NCBI RefSeq assembly: GCF_001874525.1
Contig: NZ_LKAQ01000004.1
Span: 1,411,171-1,475,170, forward strand
DNA: 64,000 nt
Direction of reading: 5' to 3'
Source: Pseudodesulfovibrio hydrargyri
GTDB taxonomy: Bacteria; Desulfobacterota; Desulfovibrionia; Desulfovibrionales; Desulfovibrionaceae
Shown here: positions 26,742 through 35,973 of the stretch, piece after piece
How positions within the stretch are numbered: the stretch's first letter is position 1
How the letters are laid out: every line of letters starts with the position of its first letter
Made by a program: the position numbers and the translations under genes
Notes under the pieces: model-generated
The model's input: only the letters and a program-made list of their open reading frames with translations
Databases searched by the model: none
Told to the model about the DNA's origin: nothing

Positions 26742-26828
26742 GGGAGAATCCTCGTATTTTTCTTGAGGGGTATACGCCCGGGGCGGGTATGGTCCAATTC
26801 TTTTTGCGTATGGATGGCCGGGAGGGGG

Positions 26829-27200
26829 TCAGCGGGTCAGCCAGGCCTCGGCGTCCTTCTGGTCGGTGAAGACCCGGTAGCTGATGGACCGGTTGTGCAT
26901 GATGGTCTCAATGTTCCGGGCGAATTCGAGGTCCTCGGGGTGGGGCAGGCAGGCCATGCGCACGCCCCGGGCGGCGGCCTCGGCGGTGATGTCGGCCTCG
27001 GCGAGGTTGTAGGCGTCGAGTATGTCGAAGTGTTTGCGCAGCCTGCGTTCGTCGAGCAGCGCCCAATTCAGGCCGTACTCGTCGCTCAGCTTGCGGAGCA
27101 GGTCGGCGAAGTCGGTCAGGTCCTCGAGGGATTCCATGGTGCCGGAGACGGTTACCTTGAGATAGGTTCCCATGGGCTGTATGCAGGCGGTGTAGTTCAT
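26829..27200 (-). CDS. SpoIIAA/STAS-like small protein of unknown role
   Basis: 123 residues with no signal peptide or membrane helix. The alternation of strands and helices (YLKVTVSGTMESLEDLTDFADLLRKLSDEYG, then WALLDERRLRKHFDILDAYNLAE) resembles SpoIIAA-like domains, where an LLDxR-type strand precedes a DxxDAY helix. No catalytic motif is visible. It is located 87 bases upstream of dapF on the same strand but is probably transcribed separately. The 133-base gap to the next gene shows nothing clear. Confidence 0.65.
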   Translation of the reverse strand: MNYTACIQPMGTYLKVTVSGTMESLEDLTDFADLLRKLSDEYGLNWALLDERRLRKHFDILDAYNLAEADITAEAAARGVRMACLPHPEDLEFARNIETIMHNRSISYRVFTDQKDAEAWLTR

Positions 27201-27333
27201 TGTGGTGGTTCTGACATAATACTCCGTAGCGACTGTTTATGAATGTGAGTGAACGATCTGTCAAGGTGGGGATTCTTGCTTTTCGCGGAAGGGAACGGTA
27301 TCGCAGGGGCAGCTTGACCTGGAGAACGAGATC

Positions 27334-27585
27334 ATGTCCAAACCGTGCGTCGGATGCGGGTGGTGCTGCCTACAGGACCCCTGCATGGAATCCCATAGAA
27401 GATACGGCTACATGCGCCGCTGCCCCGACCTGTTCTGGGACGGGGAGGCGGGCCGGTACATGTGCGGGCTGATGCTCGATCCCGAGACCGCCGAGCAGGT
27501 CAAGCGGTCCCAGCATGCCGGGCAGGGGTGCTACGCCCCGCTCAACTCCTGGCGCGAGGACGTGCGCAATCGTGACGGCGATTGA
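27334..27585 (+). CDS. Cysteine-rich YkgJ-type metal-cluster protein
   Basis: 83 residues with a CxxCxxCC core (KPCVGCGWCC), then CMES, RRCPDLFW, YMCGLML and a late GCYAP: eight or more cysteines in a small cytoplasmic protein. The pattern matches the YkgJ/CxxCxxCC family, thought to hold zinc or an iron-sulfur cluster; no reaction is assigned. It starts at ATG 27334 after GGAGAACGAGATC. The MBL-fold gene begins 77 bases later on the same strand. Confidence 0.8.
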   Translation: MSKPCVGCGWCCLQDPCMESHRRYGYMRRCPDLFWDGEAGRYMCGLMLDPETAEQVKRSQHAGQGCYAPLNSWREDVRNRDGD

Positions 27586-27662
27586 GCCCTTGGTCTTCCA
27601 CTCCCGCCCCGTTTCTGCTAAATAGTCTCCTCTTGCGGGAACAACAGACCATGGAGCAACCA

Positions 27663-28415
27663 ATGCGCGTCACTTTTGTCGGGGTGGGCGAGGCCTTTGA
27701 CGAACGTTTGCCGAACACCTCCCTGCTGGTGGAGTCCGGCGATTCGTCCATCCTGCTCGATTGCGGCTTCAACGTCTCCTGCCGCCTGTGGGACTATGCC
27801 GCGAACCCCATCGACCTGGACGCGGTCTTCATCTCCCACTTCCACGCGGACCACTATTTCGGCCTCCCGGCCCTGATCGTCCGCTCCATGCAGGAGAAGC
27901 GCACCAAGCGGCTGACCATCCTCGGCCCGAGCGGCATCGAGTCCAGGGTCCAACGGCTCATGGAGCTGGCCTATTCCAACGCCCTGACCAGGACCGGGTT
28001 CGAGATATTCTTCATCGAGTGCGTGCCCGGCGAGGACTTCAAGCACAGCGGCTTCCGCTTCCGTTTCGCGCTTAACGACCACTCCATGCCCTGCCTGGCC
28101 ATCCGGCTGGATGCCGGGGGCAAGTCCCTTTACTACTCGGGCGACGGCAAGCCCACGGACGCCACCGTGGACCTGGCCGAAGACTGCGACCTGGTGGTCC
28201 ACGAGGCCTTCACCCTGGACGAGATCACCCTGGGGCACGGCGACGTGGGGACTTCCCTGGACATGGCCCGCAAGTCCGGCGCGAAGGCGTGCGCCCTGGT
28301 GCACATGAAGCGGACCATCCGGCATACCATGATGGACATGATCCGCATGGCCGTGGACACCCGGCCCGAGGTCAACGGATTCGTGCCCGAACCGGGCGAC
28401 GTGCGCGAGCTCTGA
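27663..28415 (+). CDS. MBL-fold metallohydrolase (RNase Z-like group)
   Basis: 250 residues. The metallo-beta-lactamase signature is SHFHADHYFGLP, with further ligands in LNDHSMP, YYSGDGKPTD and VHEAFT ... HGDVGTSL. The VGVGEAFDERLPNTSLLVES opening and HEAF segment are as in RNase Z/arylsulfatase-like members, but the long exosite of true RNase Z is absent, so the substrate is open. ATG 27663 has TGGAG six bases before it; ATG 27651 is an alternative. No terminator is obvious before 28551. Confidence 0.85.
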   Translation: MRVTFVGVGEAFDERLPNTSLLVESGDSSILLDCGFNVSCRLWDYAANPIDLDAVFISHFHADHYFGLPALIVRSMQEKRTKRLTILGPSGIESRVQRLMELAYSNALTRTGFEIFFIECVPGEDFKHSGFRFRFALNDHSMPCLAIRLDAGGKSLYYSGDGKPTDATVDLAEDCDLVVHEAFTLDEITLGHGDVGTSLDMARKSGAKACALVHMKRTIRHTMMDMIRMAVDTRPEVNGFVPEPGDVREL

Positions 28416-28550
28416 TCCGCTCAGGCCGACCCGGCCGACCCGGGGAATAATCATTCCATTTTATATTGGCCCATGCCATTCTTTTCCCAGCGCACCGGCG
28501 GTAACCGGGCGCGTTGAAAGCATTGTCGCCCGGTGCGACCAAGGGAGAAC

Positions 28551-29885
28551 ATGGCTGGAAAATACGACGCCATCGTCTACGATTATTTCGAAAAGGCGAA
28601 CGGCTCCATCATACTCATCAGCGAGGATCCGCTTTTCAAGCGGATGCTCTCTTCGACCATTTTCAAGGTCATAGGCATCAAGCGGGACTGCCTGTCCTCG
28701 GCCGAAACCGTGCACGCGGGGCTGAAAAAGGTCCAGGCCATGAACAAGGCGGGCCTGGAATTCATCGTCTTCATCGAGCGCATGATCGGCGGCAACACCA
28801 GCACCGACACCATCCTGACCCTCAAGCGGCTTCTGCCCGATCTGAAGATCATCGTCCTGGTGGGCGAGACCAAGCGCGAGAACATCGCCTACTTCTACGA
28901 GATCGGCGTGGCCAACGTCATCTCCAAGCCCGCGTCCGTGAACAACATCATCGAGAAGCTGGCCTTCACCGTCAAACCCCAGGGCAAGCTCAGCGAATAC
29001 ATGGACCTGGGCAAGCGGAGCCTGGCCGCGGGCAAGTTGATGGAGGCCATGAAGATCGCCCAGAAGGTCCTGGCCCTCAAGCCGGAGAGCCCGGCCGGGC
29101 TGATGCTCAAGGGCGACATTCACCTGGCCCAGAACGAGCTGGACAAGGGACTGGAAAGCTACCACCGGGCCCACGAGAGCTCCAAGATCTACCTGGAGCC
29201 GATCAAGAAGCTGGTGGACGCCTACAAGGGCGTGGACGAGAACGAGATGCTCAAGTACATGAAGAAGCTCGACCGCCTCAGCCCGCTCAATGCCCAGCGC
29301 AAGACCGAGATCGGCAAGGTTCACGCCAAACGGCGCGAGATGGCCGAGGCCGAATCCTATTTCGACCAGGCCATCGAGACCGTGACCCGCGAGGCCATGG
29401 GTATGATCAGCGCGGTGGCGGAATCCATATCCGAGGCCGTGGCCGAGGATCCGGGCATGTCCGAGAAGTACCTGACCAAGGTCCTGGAGGCCAAGGGCAG
29501 CCGGCTGGACAAGGACGATATCTCCCTGTTCAACAAGCTCGGCATCGCCCTGCGCGGCCAGGGCAAGTGGCGGGAGGCCATCGACAACTACACGGCGGCC
29601 CTGCGCATTTCGCCCAAGGACGAGGGGTTGTACTACAATATGGGCATGGCCTACTACGACGGCGGCGACAAGCGCCGGGCGGGCCAGTGCTTCATGAAGG
29701 CCCTGGAGCACAACCCGGACTTCTATAAGGCCAGCGAGACGGTCTCCATGAACATCGGCACCCTGTTCGCCGACCTGCGCGAATACGAATACGCCATCCC
29801 CTGCTTCGAGAACGCGCTGGCCCTCAACCCGGAAAACGCCCTGGCCGCGCGCAAGCTCGCCGCCCTCAGGGAATCCGCGGGCTGA
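28551..29885 (+). CDS. Pseudo-receiver domain plus TPR protein, first paralogue
   Basis: 444 residues. The first 130 form a CheY-like fold (SIILISEDPLFKRML ... FIVFIERMIGG ... IIVLVGET ... NVISKPAS). The phosphoacceptor position reads FIER, a glutamate instead of the usual aspartate, while the conserved lysine (SKP) is kept, so the domain is probably not phosphorylated and may be locked in an active-like form. The rest is TPR repeats (ALKPESPAGLMLKGDIHLAQN; GLYYNMGMAYYDGGDKRRA). ATG 28551 follows AGGGAGAAC. A second, clearly homologous gene follows at 30037 after a terminator. Confidence 0.88.
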   Translation: MAGKYDAIVYDYFEKANGSIILISEDPLFKRMLSSTIFKVIGIKRDCLSSAETVHAGLKKVQAMNKAGLEFIVFIERMIGGNTSTDTILTLKRLLPDLKIIVLVGETKRENIAYFYEIGVANVISKPASVNNIIEKLAFTVKPQGKLSEYMDLGKRSLAAGKLMEAMKIAQKVLALKPESPAGLMLKGDIHLAQNELDKGLESYHRAHESSKIYLEPIKKLVDAYKGVDENEMLKYMKKLDRLSPLNAQRKTEIGKVHAKRREMAEAESYFDQAIETVTREAMGMISAVAESISEAVAEDPGMSEKYLTKVLEAKGSRLDKDDISLFNKLGIALRGQGKWREAIDNYTAALRISPKDEGLYYNMGMAYYDGGDKRRAGQCFMKALEHNPDFYKASETVSMNIGTLFADLREYEYAIPCFENALALNPENALAARKLAALRESAG

Positions 29886-29913
29886 GCGCCCCCTTTCGCA
29901 TATCCCCACGGCA

Positions 29914-29946
29914 GGGACCGGCGGCGATCCGCCCGGCCCCTTTTTT
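29914..29946 (+). terminator. Rho-independent terminator between the pseudo-receiver paralogues
   Basis: GGGACCGGCGG pairs, with a mismatch and a bulge, with CCGCCCGGCCCC around CGAT, followed by TTTTTT. It separates the two paralogues, so the second needs its own promoter. Confidence 0.75.
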
Positions 29947-30036
29947 GCGTCGGGTTGACCCGTTTCCCTCACTTCACGTACTGTCGGAACAGGGAGCGGA
30001 TCGCCGCTTCGCCACCGGCAGCCAAAGGGGATGCGC

Positions 30037-31500
30037 ATGCCGCCCGAAACCGCCGACAGCATAGTCCGCCACTTCATCGAAAAGAACGGGGGCCTGATCG
30101 TCTACGTCTCGGACGACTACGGGTTCACCCGCGCCCTGCGCAACATGGTCTCGCGCGTCATCGGCCTGCGCGGCGACGCGCTTTTGCCGTTCGCCTCCCT
30201 GGACGCGGCCGTGGACAAGTGCGTGGAGCTGCGCGAGCAGGACATCCCCTTCGTGGTCTTCATCGAGCGCATGATCGACGGCCGTCCGTCCACGGACTTC
30301 ATCATCCGCCTGTCGCGCGAATGCCCGGAGGCGCGCATGATCGTGCTCACCTGGGAGGCCACCCAGGAGACCGTGGCCTACTTCTTCGAATTGGGCGTGT
30401 CCCGCGTGCTGGTCAAGCCCGCCTCGGCCAACAAGGTCATCGAGGAGCTGGCCGCGGCCATCTCCCCGCCCATGGAGCTGCGCCGCCAGATGGAGCACTG
30501 CGCCAAGCTTCTGGAGTCCCGCAACTACGCGGCCGCCCTGACCGCTTCGGACCGCATCCTGATGATCCGGCCCGACTCGGCGCGCGGCCTGGCCATGCGC
30601 GGCGACGCGCTCATGGGCACCGGCAAGGTGGACTCGGCGATCCAGGCCTACATGGCCGCCCACGAGGCCAACCCCATCTTCATGGCCCCGCTTCTCAGGC
30701 TGGCCGAGGCCTTCCGCGACATGGAGGATGAACGCGCCCTGTCCTACCTCAAGGAGCTCGACGCCATTTCGCCGCTCAACCCGGACCGCAAGATCGACAT
30801 CGCCGAGCAGCATTTGCGCCAGGGCGAACACGAACAGGCCGAACGCTACCTGGACCAGAGCGTCCAGGCCGCCGAGCGCGAGACCCGCTCGATGGTCGGC
30901 GACCTGACCGAACGCATCGTGGACGCCGTGTCCGGCGTGGCCCCGGACCTGGCGGTCAAATACCTGAACCGGGTCATCGACACCAAGCGCGTGCTCGGCC
31001 GCGACGACCTCATCCATTTCAACCGGTTGGGCATCATCCTGCGCGGCGAGGGCCGCTGGGCCGAGGCCGTGGAGGTCTACAAAAAGGCCCTGAACATCGC
31101 CCCGGAGGACGCGGTCATCCATTACAACATGGGCCTGGCGCACTGGGAGGGCAATGAGCGCATGACCGCCCTGGACTGCTTCGAAAAGGCGCTTGGGATC
31201 GACCCCGCCTTTTACTCCGGCAGCGTGGGCGCGGCCCTGAACATCGGCTCGCTCTACCTGGACCTGCGCTACCCGGACGACGCGGCGCCGTTCTTCGAAC
31301 ACGTCCTCTCCCTGGACCCGGAAAACGACCTGGCCCAGGCCAAACTCGACCAGGCCCACCGCCTGGCCCGAGCCCAGCCCGAATCCGCCCGCCGCCATCG
31401 TCCCGGGAAAGAACCGGTCCTGAACCTCGACGCCCTGCCCGAGCCGCCCCAAAAGAAGAAAAAGAAGAAGCGCAGGCCGTTCACCAATCTGGAGTTGTGA
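30037..31500 (+). CDS. Pseudo-receiver domain plus TPR protein, second paralogue
   Basis: 487 residues, same architecture as 28551-29885. The degenerate receiver again reads FIERMIDG at the phosphorylation site and LVKPASANKVIEEL at the lysine. TPR repeats follow (LAMRGDALMGTGKVDSAIQAY; VIHYNMGLAHWEGNE). The C-terminus adds a proline- and lysine-rich tail (PQKKKKKKRR) absent from the first copy. ATG 30037 is six bases after AAAGGGG; the ATG at 30031 is too close to it. The gene converges with the HlyD-like gene, 11 bases apart. Confidence 0.88.
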   Translation: MPPETADSIVRHFIEKNGGLIVYVSDDYGFTRALRNMVSRVIGLRGDALLPFASLDAAVDKCVELREQDIPFVVFIERMIDGRPSTDFIIRLSRECPEARMIVLTWEATQETVAYFFELGVSRVLVKPASANKVIEELAAAISPPMELRRQMEHCAKLLESRNYAAALTASDRILMIRPDSARGLAMRGDALMGTGKVDSAIQAYMAAHEANPIFMAPLLRLAEAFRDMEDERALSYLKELDAISPLNPDRKIDIAEQHLRQGEHEQAERYLDQSVQAAERETRSMVGDLTERIVDAVSGVAPDLAVKYLNRVIDTKRVLGRDDLIHFNRLGIILRGEGRWAEAVEVYKKALNIAPEDAVIHYNMGLAHWEGNERMTALDCFEKALGIDPAFYSGSVGAALNIGSLYLDLRYPDDAAPFFEHVLSLDPENDLAQAKLDQAHRLARAQPESARRHRPGKEPVLNLDALPEPPQKKKKKKRRPFTNLEL

Positions 31501-31511
31501 AGGGGCCGCGG

Positions 31512-32597
31512 TTAGCGTGTCTTCACGAGCACCGAGGCGGTGGAGCCCACCCGCAGGGCGATCGCCGGAGGGACCTGGTCCAGGTGAATCCGTACGGGGA
31601 TGCGCTGCGCCAGGCGAATCCATTCGAAGGTCGGGCTGACGGACGGCAGCAGTTCGTGGCCGGGGGAGCCGTCGGCCTGGGATATGCCGTAGCCGATGCT
31701 GTCCACCGTTCCGGAGATCTGCGTGTCGGGGTAGGTCATCAGCGTGACGACGGCTTTGTCGCCTTTTTTGATGTGGGCGAGGGAGGGTTCACGGAAGTAT
31801 CCGGCCACCCAGAAGCTGTCCGCGTCGATCAGGGCGAGCATCGCCTGGTTGGCCACGGCCTGGCTGCCCTGGCGCAGGGTCAGGTTGGTGACCCAGCCGT
31901 CCACCGGGGCCCGGACCTTGGTGAACTCCAGGTTCAGGCGCGCCTGTTCCCAGCGGGCCAGCGCCTCGCGCAGCAACGGGTTGTCCCTGCCGGCCGCGCC
32001 CAGCACCGCCTTGGCCTGGCCCAGTTCCGCTTCGGCCTGGATCTTGGCGGCCTTGGCCTGGTCGAGTTGCGCCTTGGCCTGGTTGAGTTGGGCCTCGGCG
32101 GTCACCGCGGTCTCGCGGTTCATGTCGTAGTCGCGGCGGGCGACGGTCCCGTCCTCCAGCAGGGTCTTGAATCGTCCGAGATCCCTGGACGCCTCTTCGT
32201 GGTGGGCCTGGGCGCTGGTCAACCCGAACTGGGCGTTGCGCACCCTGGTCTGGGCCTGCTCAAGGGCTGCCGCCGCGCTGTTGACCTGCTCCAGGCGGTT
32301 CTGGACCTGGTCATCGGCCTGATCCAGGTTGGCCTTGGCCTCGTCCAGGGCCGCGGAGTACGTCCGGGGGTCGATCTCGAAGAGCAGGTCGCCCTTGTGG
32401 ACGAACTGGTTGTCCACGACGTGCAGATCGACGATGGGGCCGGAGATGCGGGGCACGATCTGGACCACGTCGGCCCTGACCTGCCCGTCCCGGGTCCATG
32501 GGTTGAAGATGTGTTCCCTGTACCTGAGCGCGACCGCGAGGACCGCGCACAGGACGACCAGGCCGGTCAACAGCCATTTTCGGAGATGCGGTTTCAT
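31512..32597 (-). CDS. HlyD/AaeA-type membrane-fusion protein
   Basis: 361 residues: one N-terminal membrane helix (LLTGLVVLCAVLAVAL), then the periplasmic adaptor: a lipoyl half (VVQIVPRISGPIVDLHVVDNQFV), a long Ala/Gln-rich coiled hairpin (about residues 85-215), the second lipoyl half (VRAPVDGWVTNLTLRQGS), and a beta-barrel. This is the fusion-protein layout of AaeA/EmrA-type efflux. It lies five bases after the DUF1656 gene and is the last of a three-gene set FUSC-DUF1656-HlyD, functionally like AaeB-AaeX-AaeA, which exports aromatic carboxylic acids in E. coli. The export substrate here is not known. Confidence 0.9.
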   Translation of the reverse strand: MKPHLRKWLLTGLVVLCAVLAVALRYREHIFNPWTRDGQVRADVVQIVPRISGPIVDLHVVDNQFVHKGDLLFEIDPRTYSAALDEAKANLDQADDQVQNRLEQVNSAAAALEQAQTRVRNAQFGLTSAQAHHEEASRDLGRFKTLLEDGTVARRDYDMNRETAVTAEAQLNQAKAQLDQAKAAKIQAEAELGQAKAVLGAAGRDNPLLREALARWEQARLNLEFTKVRAPVDGWVTNLTLRQGSQAVANQAMLALIDADSFWVAGYFREPSLAHIKKGDKAVVTLMTYPDTQISGTVDSIGYGISQADGSPGHELLPSVSPTFEWIRLAQRIPVRIHLDQVPPAIALRVGSTASVLVKTR

Positions 32598-32602
32598 GGT
32601 GT

Positions 32603-32809
32603 CTATCCAAAGAGAATGACGTCGAAAATGACGGTGAAGATGATGACAAAGGAAAAAAAGGCCGTGGGCGGCGAGGCGAAGAACCGGGACAGGCGGTAGC
32701 GGTTCATCAACCGGGTCAGCAGGAAGGTGGACACCAGCCCGAGGGATCCGGCCAAAAGCAGGGGCGGGAAAAAGACTCCCCCCATATTGACTTCACTGGG
32801 AATCAGCAT
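32603..32809 (-). CDS. DUF1656 (AaeX-like) small membrane protein
   Basis: 68 residues with two hydrophobic helices (FFPPLLLAGSLGLVSTFLL and FFSFVIIFTVIFDVILF) and the short IPSEVNMGGVFFPPLL start typical of DUF1656. Such proteins sit between the FUSC transporter and the fusion protein in Aae-type loci and are thought to be structural partners. GGAG lies eight bases before the ATG. It is 21 bases after the FUSC stop and 5 before the HlyD-like gene, consistent with one transcript. Confidence 0.9.
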   Translation of the reverse strand: MLIPSEVNMGGVFFPPLLLAGSLGLVSTFLLTRLMNRYRLSRFFASPPTAFFSFVIIFTVIFDVILFG

Positions 32810-32830
32810 TCTATCTACTCCTCTTCCATA

Positions 32831-34981
32831 TTAAAATCTTGATTCGCGCCAATGGTTCCAGTCGATCCCGTCGGCGGTTTCGGCATAGGTTATGAGCGCC
32901 CGGTAGAGCGCCCGGTAGCACCCGAGCAGCCGGGACGTCCCGGCATAGGCCTCCTCCCCGTCCTCGACAGGGAACGTGGACAGGACGTTTTCCAGTCCGG
33001 CCTCCAGGGAGGCCAGGCGCGTGCGCAGGGCCGGGACGTCCGCAACCTCGAACCTTCCCATGGTCCAGGGCTCGAGAGCCCCCCCAATGGCCGCCTCCCA
33101 CGCCAGGGCCTGCGCCCGGCACGCGTCCCCCATGGGGAGCGTCTGGCGTCCGGCGTCGGCCAGCATCCGGAAGCGGTAGGTGATGGAGTTCAGGCAGCCT
33201 ACCAGGGCCGAGGTCCTTTCCGGCGGATTGCAGGGCATCAGTTTGTAGTCGATGCTTCGGCCCCATCCACCGATCTTGCCCGCCGAGGTCTGCATCCGGG
33301 CCAGGGACGCCCGCAGCGCCGGTTGCCGTTCCCGCGGCGGGGGTTGGCGGACGAAGCGCTCCAGGAACTGGCCTGCCTGATGAAAATAGCGCCTGGTCAC
33401 GCGCATGAACATCTTTTCGGGGCGCTGGGAATACGGGAAGTTGAAGGCGAAGGCCGTGAACACGATGGACAGGAGCATGCCCGTGGCGTTGTTGGCAAAG
33501 ACCGCGAAGTCGTAGCTCGGCTTGTTCTGGATGCCGGTCAACAGAAGGAACGGCATGATGCTGGCCATCTTCAGCATGGTCATCCGGGGATGCCAGAAGA
33601 CGTAGTAGAGCGACGATGTGAACACGAACAACAGGGTCCCCAGTCCGAAGTAACCGGAAAGATGCGGCATGACGAAGACGTATAAAAGTCCGCCCAGCAA
33701 GGCGCCCCAGGCCTCCGCGGCGAACAGTTTGACCCAGTCCACCTGCTGACCCATGAGGGCGAGTACGGCGAAGACGCTGACAAAGACGACGAACATCATG
33801 TGCCCCGGAACATCCACGTAAATCCAGAAAAACGCGCCCATCCAGAAGGCGAGCAAGGCGTGGAAGACCGCCATGAGGCTGTCCTCGTCCGGCAGCCGGG
33901 CCGCCGCGTGGCCGCCCGCGTTCGCCGGTTCCGGGGTAGGGCCGGAGTCCGCCGATATCCTGCGGACGCCGGTGGCCAGGGAGTGGCTGACCCGCTCCAG
34001 GCGTTCCATGAGAAGCTGGACGTTGTGCACGACGGCGCGGGCGTGGTGCGGCAGTTCTGCCAGCCGTTCCGTGTCCGCGTTCAGTCCGGTCTCCGGAGGG
34101 ATCGCATCCCCGTTTCCTTCCCGGGAAAGGCCGGCCAGGTCCAGCCGACGCAGCAAGTCGGCCCGGTAGTCGTCCAGGTTGGAGAACAGGGCGGCGGCGT
34201 CCACCCCCCGCAACTCGCTCAGGCTTTCCCGCCACAGTTCAAGGACTTCCATGAGTTCCTGGCATAGCCCCAGGGTTTGCCTCCACCGGTGCCGCGTTTC
34301 ATAGACCTCGAACTGCTCTATCTCGGCCGCTTGCAGACGCTGGGCCAGCCGGGCCACGAGTTGCGTTTCCGTGGCGTACAGGGATGCTTCCGTCTCCTCG
34401 CCGCCATGGCCGGACATCAGATCGAAATATCGGTTGAAAAGGGTTTTCTGGGTGTTCAGGAGATCGACCAGGAGGCGGTTGAGTTCGTCCGAACTCTTTT
34501 GCGGCCAGATGAGCGTGGAGATGACCGCATAGACGATGATGCCCAGGGCCGTCTCCTGAATCCGCGCGGTGAATACGTTGAAGAGGCCCTGGGGGCCGGA
34601 GCCTATGTAAGCCGCGATCAGAGTCCCGACGTAGCCGGCGATGAACCAGACGTAGAGGTACCGCGACACGGTCATGCGGTACGCCGAGAAAGCGACCCAG
34701 AGCGACAGGCAGAGCAGGAATAGCCATCGGTCCTGGGGGAACAGCACGGCGATCATCAGGGCGACCAGGCCGCCCATGACCGTGCCCAGCAAGCGGTGAA
34801 AGCTCCTGTTTATGGATTCGCCGATCGTGGGCATACTGACCACCGCCACGGCGATGCAGGCCCAGGAGGGGTTGTCCCAGCCCAGACTGAGCGACACGCC
34901 GCAGGTGACCGCCATGGCCAACCCGGCCTTGAGCGCCTCCCGGAGGCGAAGCGACAGATGGAATGATAGCGGCTGTGTCAT
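32831..34981 (-). CDS. FUSC-family (AaeB-like) aromatic-acid efflux transporter
   Basis: 716 residues. Two blocks of membrane helices (about residues 15-170 and 370-510) separated by a long cytoplasmic helical domain, the FUSC/AaeB arrangement for export of aromatic acids. Segments GWDNPSWACIAVAVVSMPTIGES and RLLGTVMGGLVALM are typical. ATG 34981 is chosen because the fold starts there; the open frame continues upstream through a GTG at 35047. It is the first gene of the export operon and is divergent from a TetR gene, the usual regulator pairing for such exporters. Confidence 0.9.
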   Translation of the reverse strand: MTQPLSFHLSLRLREALKAGLAMAVTCGVSLSLGWDNPSWACIAVAVVSMPTIGESINRSFHRLLGTVMGGLVALMIAVLFPQDRWLFLLCLSLWVAFSAYRMTVSRYLYVWFIAGYVGTLIAAYIGSGPQGLFNVFTARIQETALGIIVYAVISTLIWPQKSSDELNRLLVDLLNTQKTLFNRYFDLMSGHGGEETEASLYATETQLVARLAQRLQAAEIEQFEVYETRHRWRQTLGLCQELMEVLELWRESLSELRGVDAAALFSNLDDYRADLLRRLDLAGLSREGNGDAIPPETGLNADTERLAELPHHARAVVHNVQLLMERLERVSHSLATGVRRISADSGPTPEPANAGGHAAARLPDEDSLMAVFHALLAFWMGAFFWIYVDVPGHMMFVVFVSVFAVLALMGQQVDWVKLFAAEAWGALLGGLLYVFVMPHLSGYFGLGTLLFVFTSSLYYVFWHPRMTMLKMASIMPFLLLTGIQNKPSYDFAVFANNATGMLLSIVFTAFAFNFPYSQRPEKMFMRVTRRYFHQAGQFLERFVRQPPPRERQPALRASLARMQTSAGKIGGWGRSIDYKLMPCNPPERTSALVGCLNSITYRFRMLADAGRQTLPMGDACRAQALAWEAAIGGALEPWTMGRFEVADVPALRTRLASLEAGLENVLSTFPVEDGEEAYAGTSRLLGCYRALYRALITYAETADGIDWNHWRESRF

Positions 34982-35145
34982 GGAAAAACGATGCTCGATA
35001 ATATTGGATACGCCGGGCGCCGCCTCGACCGCTCCTCCCCGGATCACCCGGCAATGCGCGGGACGGGGACATGGCGAATCGGGCGTGTCCGAATTGTTTG
35101 TATTCCGTTTAACTGGCGGGGTTGTCGCGGCCTGTGATCGATTCT

Positions 35146-35161
35146 TTCTACATCTGTAGAA
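35146..35161. promoter_or_regulatory. Candidate TetR operator between the divergent genes
   Basis: A perfect inverted repeat TTCTACA-TC-TGTAGAA in the 336-base divergent spacer (34982-35317), the size and symmetry expected of a TetR dimer site. A TATAAT hexamer follows on the plus strand at 35188-35193. No other palindrome of comparable quality was seen in the spacer, which contains no gene. Confidence 0.55.
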
Positions 35162-35317
35162 TAAAAGAGACCGCTTGTCTACGGTTGTATAATTATGTTA
35201 CATGATTTATGTTGTCCAACAATCTCATTAAGTTGGGATGCAAACCGCGCTGTTTGATGGAAATTTTCCGAAAACTCCACACGGCCTTGGACCGGCCGTG
35301 GACCCGGGAGGCGAGGA

Positions 35318-35941
35318 ATGAAGAAGACGCAACAGGCCAAAGAAACCTCACCGGACGCGCCCAGGCGGCGGCGCAATCCCGTGGCCACCCGCAAGGCCAT
35401 TCTGGACTCGGCTCGCCTGGCCTTCACCAGATACGGGTACGACCGCGCCAGCGTGCGCGAGATCTCCAAAAACGCCGGGGTCACCGCCATGCTCGTCAAG
35501 CATTACTTCGGGTCCAAGGAGAAGCTCTTCGAGGAAGTGGTCGGGGAGACCTTGAGCCTGCACGGCATCCTGCGTTCCGAAACCGCGAAGCCACGCCGGG
35601 AGGCCGGGGTCATGGGCCGGGAAATGGCCGAGGCGCTCGTCGCCAGTTCGCCCTCAGAATTGAGCCCGGACGGCACGGTGATCCTGCTGCGCTCCGTGGG
35701 CAACGACCAGGCCGCCGGGATCCTGCGGGACAACGCCAAGGGTTATCTCGAATCCGCTGCCGAGGCGTTGGGGGGAGACAACCCCGACATCCGGGCCGCA
35801 TTGTGCGTCGCCCTGATTTCTGGATACAAGCTCATGCGCCAGGTCGTCGCCCTGCCCGCCCTGGTCAACGCGGACCAGGAGGAGATTACCCGCCTGCTGG
35901 CCCCGCTCTTCGCCAAACTGGCCGGAACCGAACCGGAATAA
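35318..35941 (+). CDS. TetR/AcrR-family transcriptional repressor
   Basis: 207 residues. N-terminal helix-turn-helix with the TetR signature (RKAILDSARLAFTRYGYDR ... REISKNAGVTAMLVKHYFGSKEKLF), then an all-helical ligand-binding domain. Its position, divergent from the FUSC-DUF1656-HlyD operon, makes it the likely repressor of that exporter, released by a small aromatic ligand; the palindrome at 35146-35161 is the candidate site. GGCGAGGA precedes the ATG. The gene converges with the EamA transporter, 32 bases away. Confidence 0.9.
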   Translation: MKKTQQAKETSPDAPRRRRNPVATRKAILDSARLAFTRYGYDRASVREISKNAGVTAMLVKHYFGSKEKLFEEVVGETLSLHGILRSETAKPRREAGVMGREMAEALVASSPSELSPDGTVILLRSVGNDQAAGILRDNAKGYLESAAEALGGDNPDIRAALCVALISGYKLMRQVVALPALVNADQEEITRLLAPLFAKLAGTEPE

Positions 35942-35973
35942 TCCGGGACCGGTGCCAGCCGTTTTCTTGCCCA

